Shown piece by piece: positions 17,065 to 24,652 of a stretch of 64,000 nucleotides of DNA (its first letter is position 1; the number at the start of each line of letters is the position of its first letter). The position numbers and the translations under genes are program-made. Origin of the DNA: UBA2357 sp041678045 (GTDB lineage Bacteria; Pseudomonadota; Gammaproteobacteria; Burkholderiales; Rhodocyclaceae); contig JBAYOV010000012.1 in assembly GCA_041678045.1 (NCBI GenBank), positions 10,945 through 74,944 of the forward strand, read 5' to 3'. The notes under the pieces were generated by a model, which was not told the origin of the DNA, did not search any database, and was given only the letters and a program-made list of their open reading frames with translations.

Positions 17065-18086
17065 GGTGCATTCCTCGCTGCGGCAGTTTGCAGCAGGTTC
17101 TGCCAGAACGGATCGGCCGGATTTTCAGCAGCAAGGCTCTGCAGGGCGCGCTCGTAGATGTCGAGTGCGAAGATGGGCTCCAGCGGGCGAGCGGTGTCGA
17201 CAAACTCCGAATTCAGCAGGGTGTCCCAGAATTTCCGGGTACCTTGCACATTGGCATCGGTGCCCTGTTCGAGGTGGGGCGAGTAGTAGCCGGCCTCCAG
17301 GATGTCGCGGTCAAGCTTGACGTATTTCTGAATCGCATCGATGGTTTCGGTACGGTGCGTGCTGGCGAACTGTTCTGCCCGCAGGATGGCGCGCAAGAAC
17401 CTTTCCAGCGTGACCGGGTTGTTGAGCTTGTCGCTCTTTACGACCAAGCGACAGCACGGATGACCGGGCTGCAGGGCACCCGAACGGATGACCACCTCCA
17501 GTCCCTGGCGTTCGGCACGTATGTCATGCGGCCCCCACACCACGCCGGCATCCACCTGACCGGATTTGACCGCCTCAATCACGGCGGGCGGGTTTTTGAG
17601 CTCAAATATCTGGGTGTCGGTCTTCCATGCGATACCCGCATCCGTGAGCGAACCGCGCAGGACGGCGTCTCCGGTCGCCAGGCGGATGGTGGCGATCTTC
17701 TTGCCCTTCAGGTCGGCAATACTGCGTATGTCGGGTGCGTTTTCCGGCTTGACGATGATGGCTGCATCCTCACCCATGATGCCGCCAATGATCTTCAGGT
17801 CGGCCCCCCGGGCGTAGTGCACCAGCGGTGCGGTGGTGCCGAAGGCACCAATGTCCAGCTTGTTGGAAACAACGGCGTGCAGACCGTCGGCAGAGTTCAC
17901 AAACTCCACCAGGTCGACTTCCAGCCCTTCCTGTTTGAAAAAACCCTGCTCTTGGGCAACAAAGAATTTGGCATGGCCCGTGACCGGAAGATAGCCTACG
18001 GTGAGTTTTTCGGCGTGTGCGATGCCCGCGCCCAAGGCAAGGGTCAGCGCGACCAGGCCAGTGCGCAGCAGGTGGGTTGCTTTCAT
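17061..18086 (-). CDS. Periplasmic substrate-binding protein of an SsuA/TauA-like ABC importer
   Basis: A 341-residue binding protein with a signal peptide (LLRTGLVALTLALGAG, cleavage after AHA). The fold is that of the NMT1/SsuA-like group, with GYLPVTGHAKFFVAQEQGFF at the mature N-terminus, KLDIGAFGTTAP, and VDAGVVWGPHDI. Two adjacent ATGs (18089 and 18086) are possible; the second is better spaced from GAGGA. The protein differs from the SsuA at 24.6 kb, so it is a separate system. It heads a four-gene operon ending with a thioredoxin-like protein, and lies downstream of the sox genes on the same strand. The ligand is not determinable from sequence. Confidence 0.85.
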   Translation of the reverse strand: MKATHLLRTGLVALTLALGAGIAHAEKLTVGYLPVTGHAKFFVAQEQGFFKQEGLEVDLVEFVNSADGLHAVVSNKLDIGAFGTTAPLVHYARGADLKIIGGIMGEDAAIIVKPENAPDIRSIADLKGKKIATIRLATGDAVLRGSLTDAGIAWKTDTQIFELKNPPAVIEAVKSGQVDAGVVWGPHDIRAERQGLEVVIRSGALQPGHPCCRLVVKSDKLNNPVTLERFLRAILRAEQFASTHRTETIDAIQKYVKLDRDILEAGYYSPHLEQGTDANVQGTRKFWDTLLNSEFVDTARPLEPIFALDIYERALQSLAAENPADPFWQNLLQTAAARNAP

Positions 18087-18114
18087 CATGATTCCTCTGT
18101 GGTTGCAAGAAAGA

Positions 18115-18135
18115 TGCACTGCACGCTGCAGTGCA
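18115..18135 (-). promoter_or_regulatory. Palindrome upstream of the ABC importer operon
   Basis: The nine-base arms TGCACTGCA and TGCAGTGCA are perfect complements around CGC. The element ends about 28 bases before the binding-protein start. It is a plausible operator, or a leader hairpin that uncouples this operon from the upstream sox genes. Confidence 0.5.
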
Positions 18136-18311
18136 ACAGAGGGAATGTTAGAAAGCGGAGTCCTGGCAGAGAACCAAGAAAAATTCAGTTGGAAAGCAGA
18201 AAAAGGGCAAAGCGCTGTTCAGCGCGATCAGGGTCGGGAGTGAGGGTTGAACGATCCGGATGACGCGATGACTCTGCTCCAGATGCGATGCATCAATTTG
18301 CCGATCAGTGG

Positions 18312-19274
18312 TCAATCGCGTTCGGGCGTTTTCAGGTAATCGATTTGCATCTTCAGAAGCAGTATCTCGTGTTGGACTGCGCGTAATGCACCCTGGGCCC
18401 GAACCGTACCCGTCATGGCATCGTACATGGGCGTTGCAGCTTGGTCCGTGCTTCGGGCAAGGTCCAGCACGGCTTCCGCTGCGGCCAGTTCGGCCTCGGC
18501 GGCCGGCAGGCCACGTGCTCGCAGGGCATCAACCCGCGTGTTTAGCTCATCCAGTTGCAACGCCAAGCCAGACCGTGTGCTTGTCAAGACAACATCAAGT
18601 GTTTCAAGACAGAAACTGCGCTGGTCGGGATGGCTTGTTTGTGATCGTTGCCACCATTGCATCAAGCTGCCGATGGCGGCCAGGGATGGGTGCTTGTCCG
18701 AAACGGATACGGTTGGTGCGGTGGGGGCAGCATCGGGGCTTGGATGCTCCAGGAGGCTGATCGGTGCCTCTGCGTGGCCGGTCAATTCGGCGAGTTGGCG
18801 CAACTCGGCACGCAGGGTTGCAAGGGTCAGTTCGCGGTATGCAAGCGCATGCTGATAGTCGGCAAAGGCGCGTGCGACGGTTGCCGACTGGGCCAGGTCC
18901 TCCGGGCTACTCTGGCGTGACAGATTGAGCCATTTTCCATGAGTGCTGGCGACAGACTCCCGGGCGGCAAGCAGGGCATCTTCATGCTGCAGTGCAGAAA
19001 GGAAGTGCTGCATGACACGATGAGCCTGCTGCTGCCGTGCAGCACGTGCCGCATCGTCGCGCAGAGCTTCCGCCGCTGCGGGCGGGATGCAGTGTGCAGG
19101 CAGCAGGCGGTCGAGTTCAAGTACGGAAGCCGGATGGGGGAGAACCAAGCGGGTTCGTTTGGAGGCGTCGAGTGCGTCTTGAAGTGTGAAGGGCTCTTGG
19201 GCTTGGACTGCCGATACTGCCGATGAAATTCCCAGTGCAAGCAAGCATGGCAAGACAGCGCAGCGTTTTTTCAC
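18312..19274 (-). CDS. Periplasmic helical protein with TolC-like hairpins, in the sox cluster
   Basis: A 320-residue protein with a signal peptide (LPCLLALGISSAVSAVQA). The exported part starts FTLQDALDASKRTRL, like the N-terminus of TolC-family proteins. It then forms long alanine/leucine/glutamine-rich helices (residues about 70-170 and 230-315) resembling the TolC alpha-hairpins. I see no amphipathic beta-barrel strands, and the chain is about 100 residues shorter than TolC. A proline-rich linker near residues 175-195 separates the halves. It overlaps the upstream soxW gene by four bases, so it belongs to the operon. Function unknown; a periplasmic scaffold or a degenerate TolC relative are options. 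Confidence 0.6.
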   Translation of the reverse strand: MKKRCAVLPCLLALGISSAVSAVQAQEPFTLQDALDASKRTRLVLPHPASVLELDRLLPAHCIPPAAAEALRDDAARAARQQQAHRVMQHFLSALQHEDALLAARESVASTHGKWLNLSRQSSPEDLAQSATVARAFADYQHALAYRELTLATLRAELRQLAELTGHAEAPISLLEHPSPDAAPTAPTVSVSDKHPSLAAIGSLMQWWQRSQTSHPDQRSFCLETLDVVLTSTRSGLALQLDELNTRVDALRARGLPAAEAELAAAEAVLDLARSTDQAATPMYDAMTGTVRAQGALRAVQHEILLLKMQIDYLKTPERD

Positions 19275-19819
19275 TTGGCCCCCCTGTGTCGCGCCTTGTA
19301 TTGCGCGAAGCTTTCTGAGCGTGCTGTATCGCTTGTTGCGTAGTTGGCGAACAGCAGATATTCCTCGGCGTTCACTGGGGCGCCGGGCAGGCGGGCAAGC
19401 TCTGTCCCATCTGCGTCCAGGGCAATTGAGTAGGGGGTGCCATAGGCCTTCAATGACTGGGCAAGCTCACGCTCGGTCATTGGCAGGCCGCTTGGCGATA
19501 CGATCTCGCTGGAACTGTCGGATTCGATGCGGATGATGTTGAAATGCTGCCGAAACGCCGCCTGTACCGCCTCTCTGTTGATCACGGTGTCGTGCATCCG
19601 CTTGCAGAAAGGGCACTCCTCCAGTTCGAATACGAGCAGGATGCCTTTCTTCCCATCCTTGCGCGCGATGTCGAGTTCTGCGCGCAGGTCACCGAAGCTG
19701 GTATGGAAGAAATGTTGTCCGGGGTCCCGCACAGACTGGGACAAGGCGTGATGGGGCATCAGCATGGCACCCAGCAGCAATGTCAACAAGCAGAAGCGTT
19801 CAAGTTTGGTGAGTACCAT
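19271..19819 (-). CDS. soxW: Periplasmic thioredoxin-like protein, SoxW type
   Basis: A 182-residue exported protein with a signal peptide (FCLLTLLLGAMLMPHHALS) and a thioredoxin fold. The redox pair CPFC lies in LEECPFCKRMHDTV, and a cis-proline lies in AYGTPYSIALDADG. SoxW proteins are periplasmic thioredoxins of sox clusters thought to keep SoxY or other partners reduced. It sits 17 bases after soxX and overlaps the helical-protein gene by four bases, so it is part of the sox transcript. The symbol rests on context plus fold. Confidence 0.78.
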   Translation of the reverse strand: MVLTKLERFCLLTLLLGAMLMPHHALSQSVRDPGQHFFHTSFGDLRAELDIARKDGKKGILLVFELEECPFCKRMHDTVINREAVQAAFRQHFNIIRIESDSSSEIVSPSGLPMTERELAQSLKAYGTPYSIALDADGTELARLPGAPVNAEEYLLFANYATSDTARSESFAQYKARHRGAK

Positions 19820-19836
19820 GTCGATGCGTCAGCTGC

Positions 19837-20337
19837 TCAATGTTGATGAATAAAGACCATGACGTCCAATATCTCGTCTTCAGTGAGTACGCTGTTGGTA
19901 CCGAACAGGGGCATGTGGGCATCCGGATTGAATACCCGGGTATCCCAGATGCGCTGATAGGTATAGTCCAGCGACGGCGCACGCGACGCATAGTCCGCAA
20001 GACTTGGCCCGACCGTTCCACCCGTGTGGCCGGGCAGGCTGTGACAGGCTATGCAATTGCCCCAACGTACGTCCAGTGCAATTTTCTCCCCCCGCTTGGC
20101 GTCCCCCTGCAACGCCCCCTTGAAGCTTACTTTCTGTACCTCAGGCGGAGGCAATTGTCCGCACGGCAGTTCCTCGCTGTGGCAGGGGTAGAGCGTCAGG
20201 AATTCGGTGAGCATTGGCGTGCCCGGAGTCCATTTTTCGCGAATGACCTGCAAACGCTCGTCAGCCGCAGCCAGGTGAGGTTGCAGCACGGCCGCCGTCA
20301 ACGCCAGCAAGGCCATTACCTTCAATTTCTTCATCAT
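19837..20337 (-). CDS. soxX: Sulfur-oxidation c-type cytochrome SoxX
   Basis: A 166-residue monoheme c-type cytochrome with a signal peptide (VMALLALTAAVLQPHLAAA). One heme-binding CIACH lies in WGNCIACHSLPGHTGG, and a C-terminal methionine-ligand region in NPDAHMPLFGTN. SoxX pairs with SoxA; SoxXA oxidatively joins thiosulfate to the SoxY cysteine. It directly follows soxA with a 13-base gap. ATGs at 20337 and 20334 are both possible after AAAGGA. The extension before the heme (residues about 25-75) is longer than in minimal SoxX and contains two cysteines (YPCHSEELPCG). Confidence 0.9.
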   Translation of the reverse strand: MMKKLKVMALLALTAAVLQPHLAAADERLQVIREKWTPGTPMLTEFLTLYPCHSEELPCGQLPPPEVQKVSFKGALQGDAKRGEKIALDVRWGNCIACHSLPGHTGGTVGPSLADYASRAPSLDYTYQRIWDTRVFNPDAHMPLFGTNSVLTEDEILDVMVFIHQH

Positions 20338-20350
20338 CGGGTGTCCTTTC

Positions 20351-21325
20351 TTACTGCTCAAGGTAATCAGTGTCCAGGTTGTACTGCTGGGTCGGGATGC
20401 TCATCGGATAGCCGTTGGCGCTGGCTTTCAGGAATACCTCTATGGCTGTCATGCTCGGGCTGCCTTCTGTGCCCTGATGCATGCGCGACAGTTGCTGGCA
20501 GGAGCGAATCTGGTGCTGCAGTGTGAATACGTGGGCCAGATCGTCTCCTGGCAGTGCATATGGAAAGTGGTAGATCGGATATTGCGACGCGTCCCCAAAA
20601 AAGGTCGTGGGGCGTTGTCCGCGGAGATAGTTTCCTACTGTGGGCGGTGTATGGCAGCTGGCACAGGCGTAGTGAAATTGTCCTGTGCGCTTGAAGAACA
20701 GATCTCGCCCCTTCAGGTAGGCTGTTTTTAGCGGCCCGTCCGTACCCACATCAATGTCGACGACATGACCATCGGATAGCGAGGCTACGTACATGTCCAG
20801 TACCGAATTCGCACGGGTATCGACACGCCAGTCCTGCTGCCCAAGACGTTCGCTGGCGCACACTTCGATTTGCGAGGGACCGACGACGACTCGTCCGAGG
20901 CGTTCGTTGAATTTTGGAAGGTTGGCGTAAGCGCCCTTGAGCTTTTCGCCATTTTCACCGTGACAGGAGGCGCACGACTGACCATTGGCATTTTGCCGAT
21001 GAAAGACCTCCCGTCCTTCGTCGATGACCAACTCTGCGTCGAGGCTTTTCACCAACCACCGAAAATCCTTGAAGTTGACCTCATGGGAGGCCTTGCCCGC
21101 AGCACGGGCTGCTGCAATGGCCGCTGCGTCTTTCCAGTCCTGATAGGTATCGGAAAAGTTTGTGTCGCCAGAAACATGCGGAATGGTTTTGTCCCGACCT
21201 GGCCAATAGTCGTGCTGTGTGGTTTCGGCAATGTCGGTTGCACTTGCATGCGTGACACTCCCTGCGATCAGCAAGGCGGCGACGAACTCCGCCGGGTTAA
21301 TAACGGATTGATTGAACCGCTGCAT
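20351..21325 (-). CDS. soxA: L-cysteine S-thiosulfotransferase subunit SoxA (diheme cytochrome)
   Basis: A 324-residue exported diheme cytochrome. The two heme sites are CASCHGENGE and CASCHTPPTVG. The active-site cysteine, which becomes a persulfide ligand, fits IRSCQQLSR near the C-terminus. With SoxX it attaches thiosulfate to SoxY-Cys in the periplasm. Two starts are possible. The ATG at 21325 gives a compact signal peptide and has GGGAG upstream. The ATG at 21358 overlaps the soxZ stop (ATGA) and would add 11 residues. I prefer 21325 for the signal peptide. Both CxxCH sites being present marks the diheme form. Confidence 0.92.
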   Translation of the reverse strand: MQRFNQSVINPAEFVAALLIAGSVTHASATDIAETTQHDYWPGRDKTIPHVSGDTNFSDTYQDWKDAAAIAAARAAGKASHEVNFKDFRWLVKSLDAELVIDEGREVFHRQNANGQSCASCHGENGEKLKGAYANLPKFNERLGRVVVGPSQIEVCASERLGQQDWRVDTRANSVLDMYVASLSDGHVVDIDVGTDGPLKTAYLKGRDLFFKRTGQFHYACASCHTPPTVGNYLRGQRPTTFFGDASQYPIYHFPYALPGDDLAHVFTLQHQIRSCQQLSRMHQGTEGSPSMTAIEVFLKASANGYPMSIPTQQYNLDTDYLEQ

Positions 21326-21354
21326 TATTGTTTTACTCCCTGAAGAGAGGCCGC

Positions 21355-21672
21355 TCATACGACCGGAAATTCGCCGGCGTCAGTCTTGCCCTGGTTATCT
21401 TTCCAGCGGATTCCCAGTACGTCGCCGCGCTTGACGCCGTGTAATTCGAAGGCCACCAGTGGGTTGGTCGAGACGGCCTGCCCCCACTCCAGACTAATGG
21501 CGGGGATGCCATTCAGGGTTATTTCCACGTCCTCGATGAAATGCGCAGGAAGACGGGCACCGGTCTTGGGGTCGGTCCGGTCGATCAGCATCGGATGGGC
21601 GATCAGGGTGCGAACGGTAGCCACGCCGTGGTCGCCGAGTTGAATGCGTGCCTTGATGGTTGAGGTACTCAT
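21355..21672 (-). CDS. soxZ: Sulfur-carrier complex subunit SoxZ
   Basis: A 105-residue immunoglobulin-like protein without a signal peptide. SoxZ is exported as a complex with SoxY. Motifs are KARIQLGDHGVATVRTLIAHPM and LEWGQAVSTNPLVAF, both strongly conserved in SoxZ. It forms the SoxYZ heterodimer that carries sulfur intermediates during thiosulfate oxidation. The start at 21672 gives the canonical N-terminus; an upstream frame to 21714 overlaps soxY and is unlikely. It lies 19 bases after soxY and abuts soxA. Confidence 0.94.
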   Translation of the reverse strand: MSTSTIKARIQLGDHGVATVRTLIAHPMLIDRTDPKTGARLPAHFIEDVEITLNGIPAISLEWGQAVSTNPLVAFELHGVKRGDVLGIRWKDNQGKTDAGEFPVV

Positions 21673-21691
21673 GCTGTTTGTCCTTTGCTTT

Positions 21692-22153
21692 TTAGCCGCC
21701 GCAGCCGCCGACACTCACCTGGATGTGACGGGTGCTGCTGTAAAGCTTTCCATCTGCGCGCGCTACCACCACCACGTCCTGGGTTTTGCCAAGCTTGATG
21801 CGCAGGCTGAGCGGCGGGGAAGAGTGCTTGGTCAGTTTGTAGGAAGCCACCAGAGGCAGCGGATTACCGGTTGCAAGGACAGCGATGTAGTCGATGTTGT
21901 CGAGTGTCGAACGAATCGTCAGCGGTACTGCAGTGCCGTTTTCGGCAATGTCGGGCGCGATCAGGATCAACGCTTCGCTCGGCTCGGCTTGTGCCTCCTG
22001 GAACAGGGTGGCCAGTGCTTCCTGCGGGGTCTTGGCTTCGAAGGCCTCCGCCACTCGCGCCTGAGCGGTGGTGGGCAGCAGGCCCGCGAGTGCCCCGAAG
22101 AACGGCAGCAGGCTCGCGCCGGCCATGCCGCGAATCACTTCTCGTCTTTTCAT
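21692..22153 (-). CDS. soxY: Sulfur-carrier protein SoxY
   Basis: A 153-residue protein ending in the diagnostic GGCGG tail, where the cysteine is the covalent carrier of sulfur during oxidation. The N-terminus MKRREVIRGMAGASLLPFF has a twin-arginine pattern, which fits Tat export of the folded SoxYZ pair. The body has the SoxY fold (LKLTKHSSPPLSL-like strands, TRHIQVSVGGCGG end). It starts a tight soxY-soxZ-soxA-soxX-soxW series. The 176-base AT-rich gap upstream may contain its own promoter. Confidence 0.95.
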   Translation of the reverse strand: MKRREVIRGMAGASLLPFFGALAGLLPTTAQARVAEAFEAKTPQEALATLFQEAQAEPSEALILIAPDIAENGTAVPLTIRSTLDNIDYIAVLATGNPLPLVASYKLTKHSSPPLSLRIKLGKTQDVVVVARADGKLYSSTRHIQVSVGGCGG

Positions 22154-22329
22154 GTTTGTGCTCCTTGTGGTCGGGCGTGTGACGACATGTCAGGCGTCAC
22201 AAGTCGGGCACTATAGGCTTTTTGTTTATTCTGAAAAAATATTAAATTCTGGGTTTTATAGAGGAAAAAAAGATAAGCGGAGGGGGTAAAAGCATGCCCT
22301 GCCGCACCGATGTGGGTGCGGCAGGCAGG
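22154..22329 (-). promoter_or_regulatory. AT-rich gap before soxY with a terminator-like hairpin behind soxF
   Basis: The segment at 22220-22275 is strongly AT-rich and may hold a soxY promoter. Directly behind the soxF stop, CCTGCCGCACC (22298-22308) and GGTGCGGCAGG (22315-22325) form a perfect 11-base stem. Read on the minus strand a short T-run follows six bases later, so it may be a partial terminator separating soxEF from soxYZAXW. Confidence 0.5.
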
Positions 22330-23604
22330 TTATTGAAGTGCGTCGGCCCAGATGTTGCGCGCCCAGGTCTGGGCGTACCGCCCCTCCAGTTCATTGGCAG
22401 CCGATGACAGGCCACCGGCCCCTTCGACGGCCACCAGCGTCTTCTTCTCGGGGTCGTACTTGTGTACCGAAGCGACATGCACCACGTCGGTGTCGGAGAC
22501 GAAGCTGTAGCAGGTGTTGGCGATGATCGGGTGAGGGTTGACCGGGCGTCCGGTGATCAGCGCGATCACGGCATCGGCCGCTAGCTTGGCCTGGTTGTTG
22601 GCCATGAAGCCGGACTTGGGCATGCCCGGGGCGGACAGGGTGGCGTCGCCCAGCACGTGGATGCCCTTGACCGCGAGCGACTCGGTGGTCAGCCAGTCCA
22701 CCCCGCACCAGCGGTCGTTGGCGGTGATCAGCCCGGCCTGCTTGGCGATGTCGCCGGCGCGCTGCGGCGGCACCACGTTGAGCACATCGGCGCGCACGTC
22801 GCCGCCCACCAGCTTGGCGGTGAGGGTTCTGGCATCGACGTCGATCAACTCGCTGTTGGGGTGGTATTCGACGATGCCCGGGTAACGCTCGGCCCATGCC
22901 TTGGTGAACAACCCCTTCTTGGACACGATGTCCTCATTCGAGTCGAGCACCAGCACCTTGGAACGCGGTTTGTGCTGCTTGAAGTAGAACGCTACCTGTG
23001 CGGCACGCTCGTAGGGCCCCGGCGGGCAGCGGTAGGGGGCTTTGGGGATGTGCAGGGCGTACACGCCGCCATCCGGAATGGCTTCCAGTTGCTTGCGCAG
23101 TGCCACGGTCTGCAGACCGGCCTTCCAGGCGTGGAGCACGCGGGACTGTGCTTCTTCAGTGGCCAGGCCGGGGATCTGGTCGTAGAGGAAGTCGATGCCG
23201 GGTGAGACGATCAGGCGGTCATAGTCCAGCGCATCGCCGCGTGCCAGGCGGACCTGACGCTTGTCCGGGTCGACCGCGACGGCCACGTCGCGCACCACCT
23301 TGACGCCGTACCGGCTGCCCAGTGCGTCGTAGCCGGTAGTCAGTTGTTCGATGGTCTTGGTGCCACCGAGCACCAGGTTGGACAGCGGGCAGGAGACGAA
23401 GGCCGGGTTGCGTTCGACCAGCACCACCTCGATCTGCGGCGCCCACAGGCGGATGTACTTGGCCGCGGTGGCGCCGCCGAAACCGCCGCCGATCACCACG
23501 ACACGGGCAATCGGCTTGCGCGGGGTGGTGGCGCAGCCCGCCAGGGTGAGGGCGCCGACGGCGCTGCTGGCCTTGAGGAAATCGCGTCTGTTGAATGAAG
23601 TCAT
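22330..23604 (-). CDS. soxF: Flavocytochrome c sulfide dehydrogenase flavoprotein subunit (SoxF/FccB)
   Basis: A 424-residue FAD protein with a Tat signal (RRDFLKASSAVGALTLAG), the N-terminal dinucleotide fold VVVIGGGFGGATAAKYI, and the FccB redox region containing FVSCPLSNLVLGG, whose cysteine is one of the redox-active pair. NTCYSFVSDTDVVHVASV is typical of the C-terminal FCSD-flavin-binding domain. It oxidises sulfide, or reactivates Sox intermediates, in the periplasm and passes electrons to its cytochrome partner, encoded just upstream (soxE). The length is normal for the family. Confidence 0.93.
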   Translation of the reverse strand: MTSFNRRDFLKASSAVGALTLAGCATTPRKPIARVVVIGGGFGGATAAKYIRLWAPQIEVVLVERNPAFVSCPLSNLVLGGTKTIEQLTTGYDALGSRYGVKVVRDVAVAVDPDKRQVRLARGDALDYDRLIVSPGIDFLYDQIPGLATEEAQSRVLHAWKAGLQTVALRKQLEAIPDGGVYALHIPKAPYRCPPGPYERAAQVAFYFKQHKPRSKVLVLDSNEDIVSKKGLFTKAWAERYPGIVEYHPNSELIDVDARTLTAKLVGGDVRADVLNVVPPQRAGDIAKQAGLITANDRWCGVDWLTTESLAVKGIHVLGDATLSAPGMPKSGFMANNQAKLAADAVIALITGRPVNPHPIIANTCYSFVSDTDVVHVASVHKYDPEKKTLVAVEGAGGLSSAANELEGRYAQTWARNIWADALQ

Positions 23605-23620
23605 GTCGGTTCCTTTGTGA

Positions 23621-23935
23621 TCACGGACGCTGGCGGGAGAAGTAGGTCGCGAGGCGTTCGAGTTCCTCGTCGGTGTAGCCCTTGGCGTGCTGGTGCATCA
23701 CGGTGGCCGGGCGTGTGCCGTTCTTGAACGCCAGAAGACGCTGGTAAAGGCGGTCATGAGGTTCGCCTGCAATGGGCGGCATGCCGCCCACACTGTGTCC
23801 GTCGGTGCCGTGGCAGGCGGCGCAGGTGGCTGCCCAGGCACGCACTTGAGGGTCGTCGGCAGCGTTGGCCGTACCGCCGGCCAGCAGGGCACCGGCAAGC
23901 AGTGTGGAGCCCAGGCTCCGGGGAAGTCTGTACAT
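23621..23935 (-). CDS. soxE: Small c-type cytochrome, partner of the sulfide dehydrogenase flavoprotein (SoxE/FccA-like)
   Basis: A 104-residue monoheme cytochrome with a signal peptide (LGSTLLAGALLAGGTANA). The heme site is CAACHGTDGHSVGG and the distal methionine lies in ATVMHQHAKG. YTDEELERLATYFS near the end is typical of class I cytochromes c553. It sits 16 bases upstream of soxF and is the first gene of the minus-strand sox cluster. This matches FccA/SoxE, although it is monoheme, not the diheme form of some sulfur bacteria. An upstream in-frame extension to 24145 looks non-coding. Confidence 0.85.
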   Translation of the reverse strand: MYRLPRSLGSTLLAGALLAGGTANAADDPQVRAWAATCAACHGTDGHSVGGMPPIAGEPHDRLYQRLLAFKNGTRPATVMHQHAKGYTDEELERLATYFSRQRP

Positions 23936-24414
23936 GAGTGTTGCTCCTGTGGATGGGGAAGAATGTGCCGGGTGCTGCCGTCGGGCTCGCAGCGCGTGGC
24001 GTCGAGAGCGAATGCTAGGGAGATGAGGAAAGGGCGGGAACGAAGTATTCCTGCATTGCTTTGCAGCAGACGTGCAGAGGATCGGTTCTCTGTTCTCGTG
24101 AGGCCGCCTGATCGTGTCCGTGGGCCTGGTGCAGCAAGGACGCAAGGCCGGGTGAGTGCGGGTCAGTCAATATTCGATGCATCAACCCGATGTATTGGAA
24201 TATGCATTTCAAAAATCAGTATTGGAAGTTATATCGCTGCCATTGCACAGTGAGCGCCATGCCGCAGCGCACAAGTCGATTTTTGGCTCGACCGATTGCG
24301 GCGGTGAACTCCGCCCTCAAGGGCGGCCCGGCCGCCTCGATAGCGCACCCGTACGTCTGAGGCAGTCGCTGCATTTTCATTCTGATTGCATTCAATACAT
24401 AACGGAGAAGGATC
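23936..24414. promoter_or_regulatory. Divergent region between soxE and the ssu operon
   Basis: I see no gene in these 479 bases. The part nearest the ssu operon (24165-24240) is AT-rich, with an imperfect inverted arrangement of ATATTCGATGCAT and ATGTATTGGAATATG. That would suit a LysR-type activator such as CysB. Promoter hexamers are not convincing on either strand. Confidence 0.45.
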
Positions 24415-24630
24415 ATGAGCATTCATTCAGTCAACGTCAGAAACCAGTTCCGTGGCCGCATCAAGGAGATCATCCACGGCCCGGTGGTCTCCGAGATCGA
24501 CGTGGAGACACCGCACGGCATCGTCACCTCGGTAATCACCACCCGTTCGGTCGAAGAGCTTCAACTCAAGCCGGGCAGCGAGGTGATTGCGCTGGTGAAG
24601 TCCACCGAAGTGGCGATTGCCAAGATTTGA
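24415..24630 (+). CDS. ssuF: Stand-alone Mop/TOBE domain protein of the sulfonate operon (SsuF-like)
   Basis: A 71-residue protein consisting of a single molybdate/tungstate-binding-type TOBE (Mop) domain. It contains VRNQFRGRIKEIIHGPVVSE, VTSVITTRSVEEL and ALVKSTEVAIAKI. Pseudomonas ssu operons carry a comparable small gene, ssuF, needed for sulfonate use in an undefined way. It is first in the plus-strand order ssuF-ssuA-ssuD-tauD-ssuC-ssuB. The ATG at 24415 follows GGAGAAGG. A homologous domain is also fused to SsuB in this operon. Confidence 0.85.
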   Translation: MSIHSVNVRNQFRGRIKEIIHGPVVSEIDVETPHGIVTSVITTRSVEELQLKPGSEVIALVKSTEVAIAKI

Positions 24631-24652
24631 CTATCGCAAGGGGGGTCTAAAA

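Noticed and set aside
23936..24414. A tRNA or small protein gene in the soxE-ssuF gap
   Set aside because: No cloverleaf or conserved TTCRANY-type arm was found, and the open frames there are short and arginine-rich without motifs.
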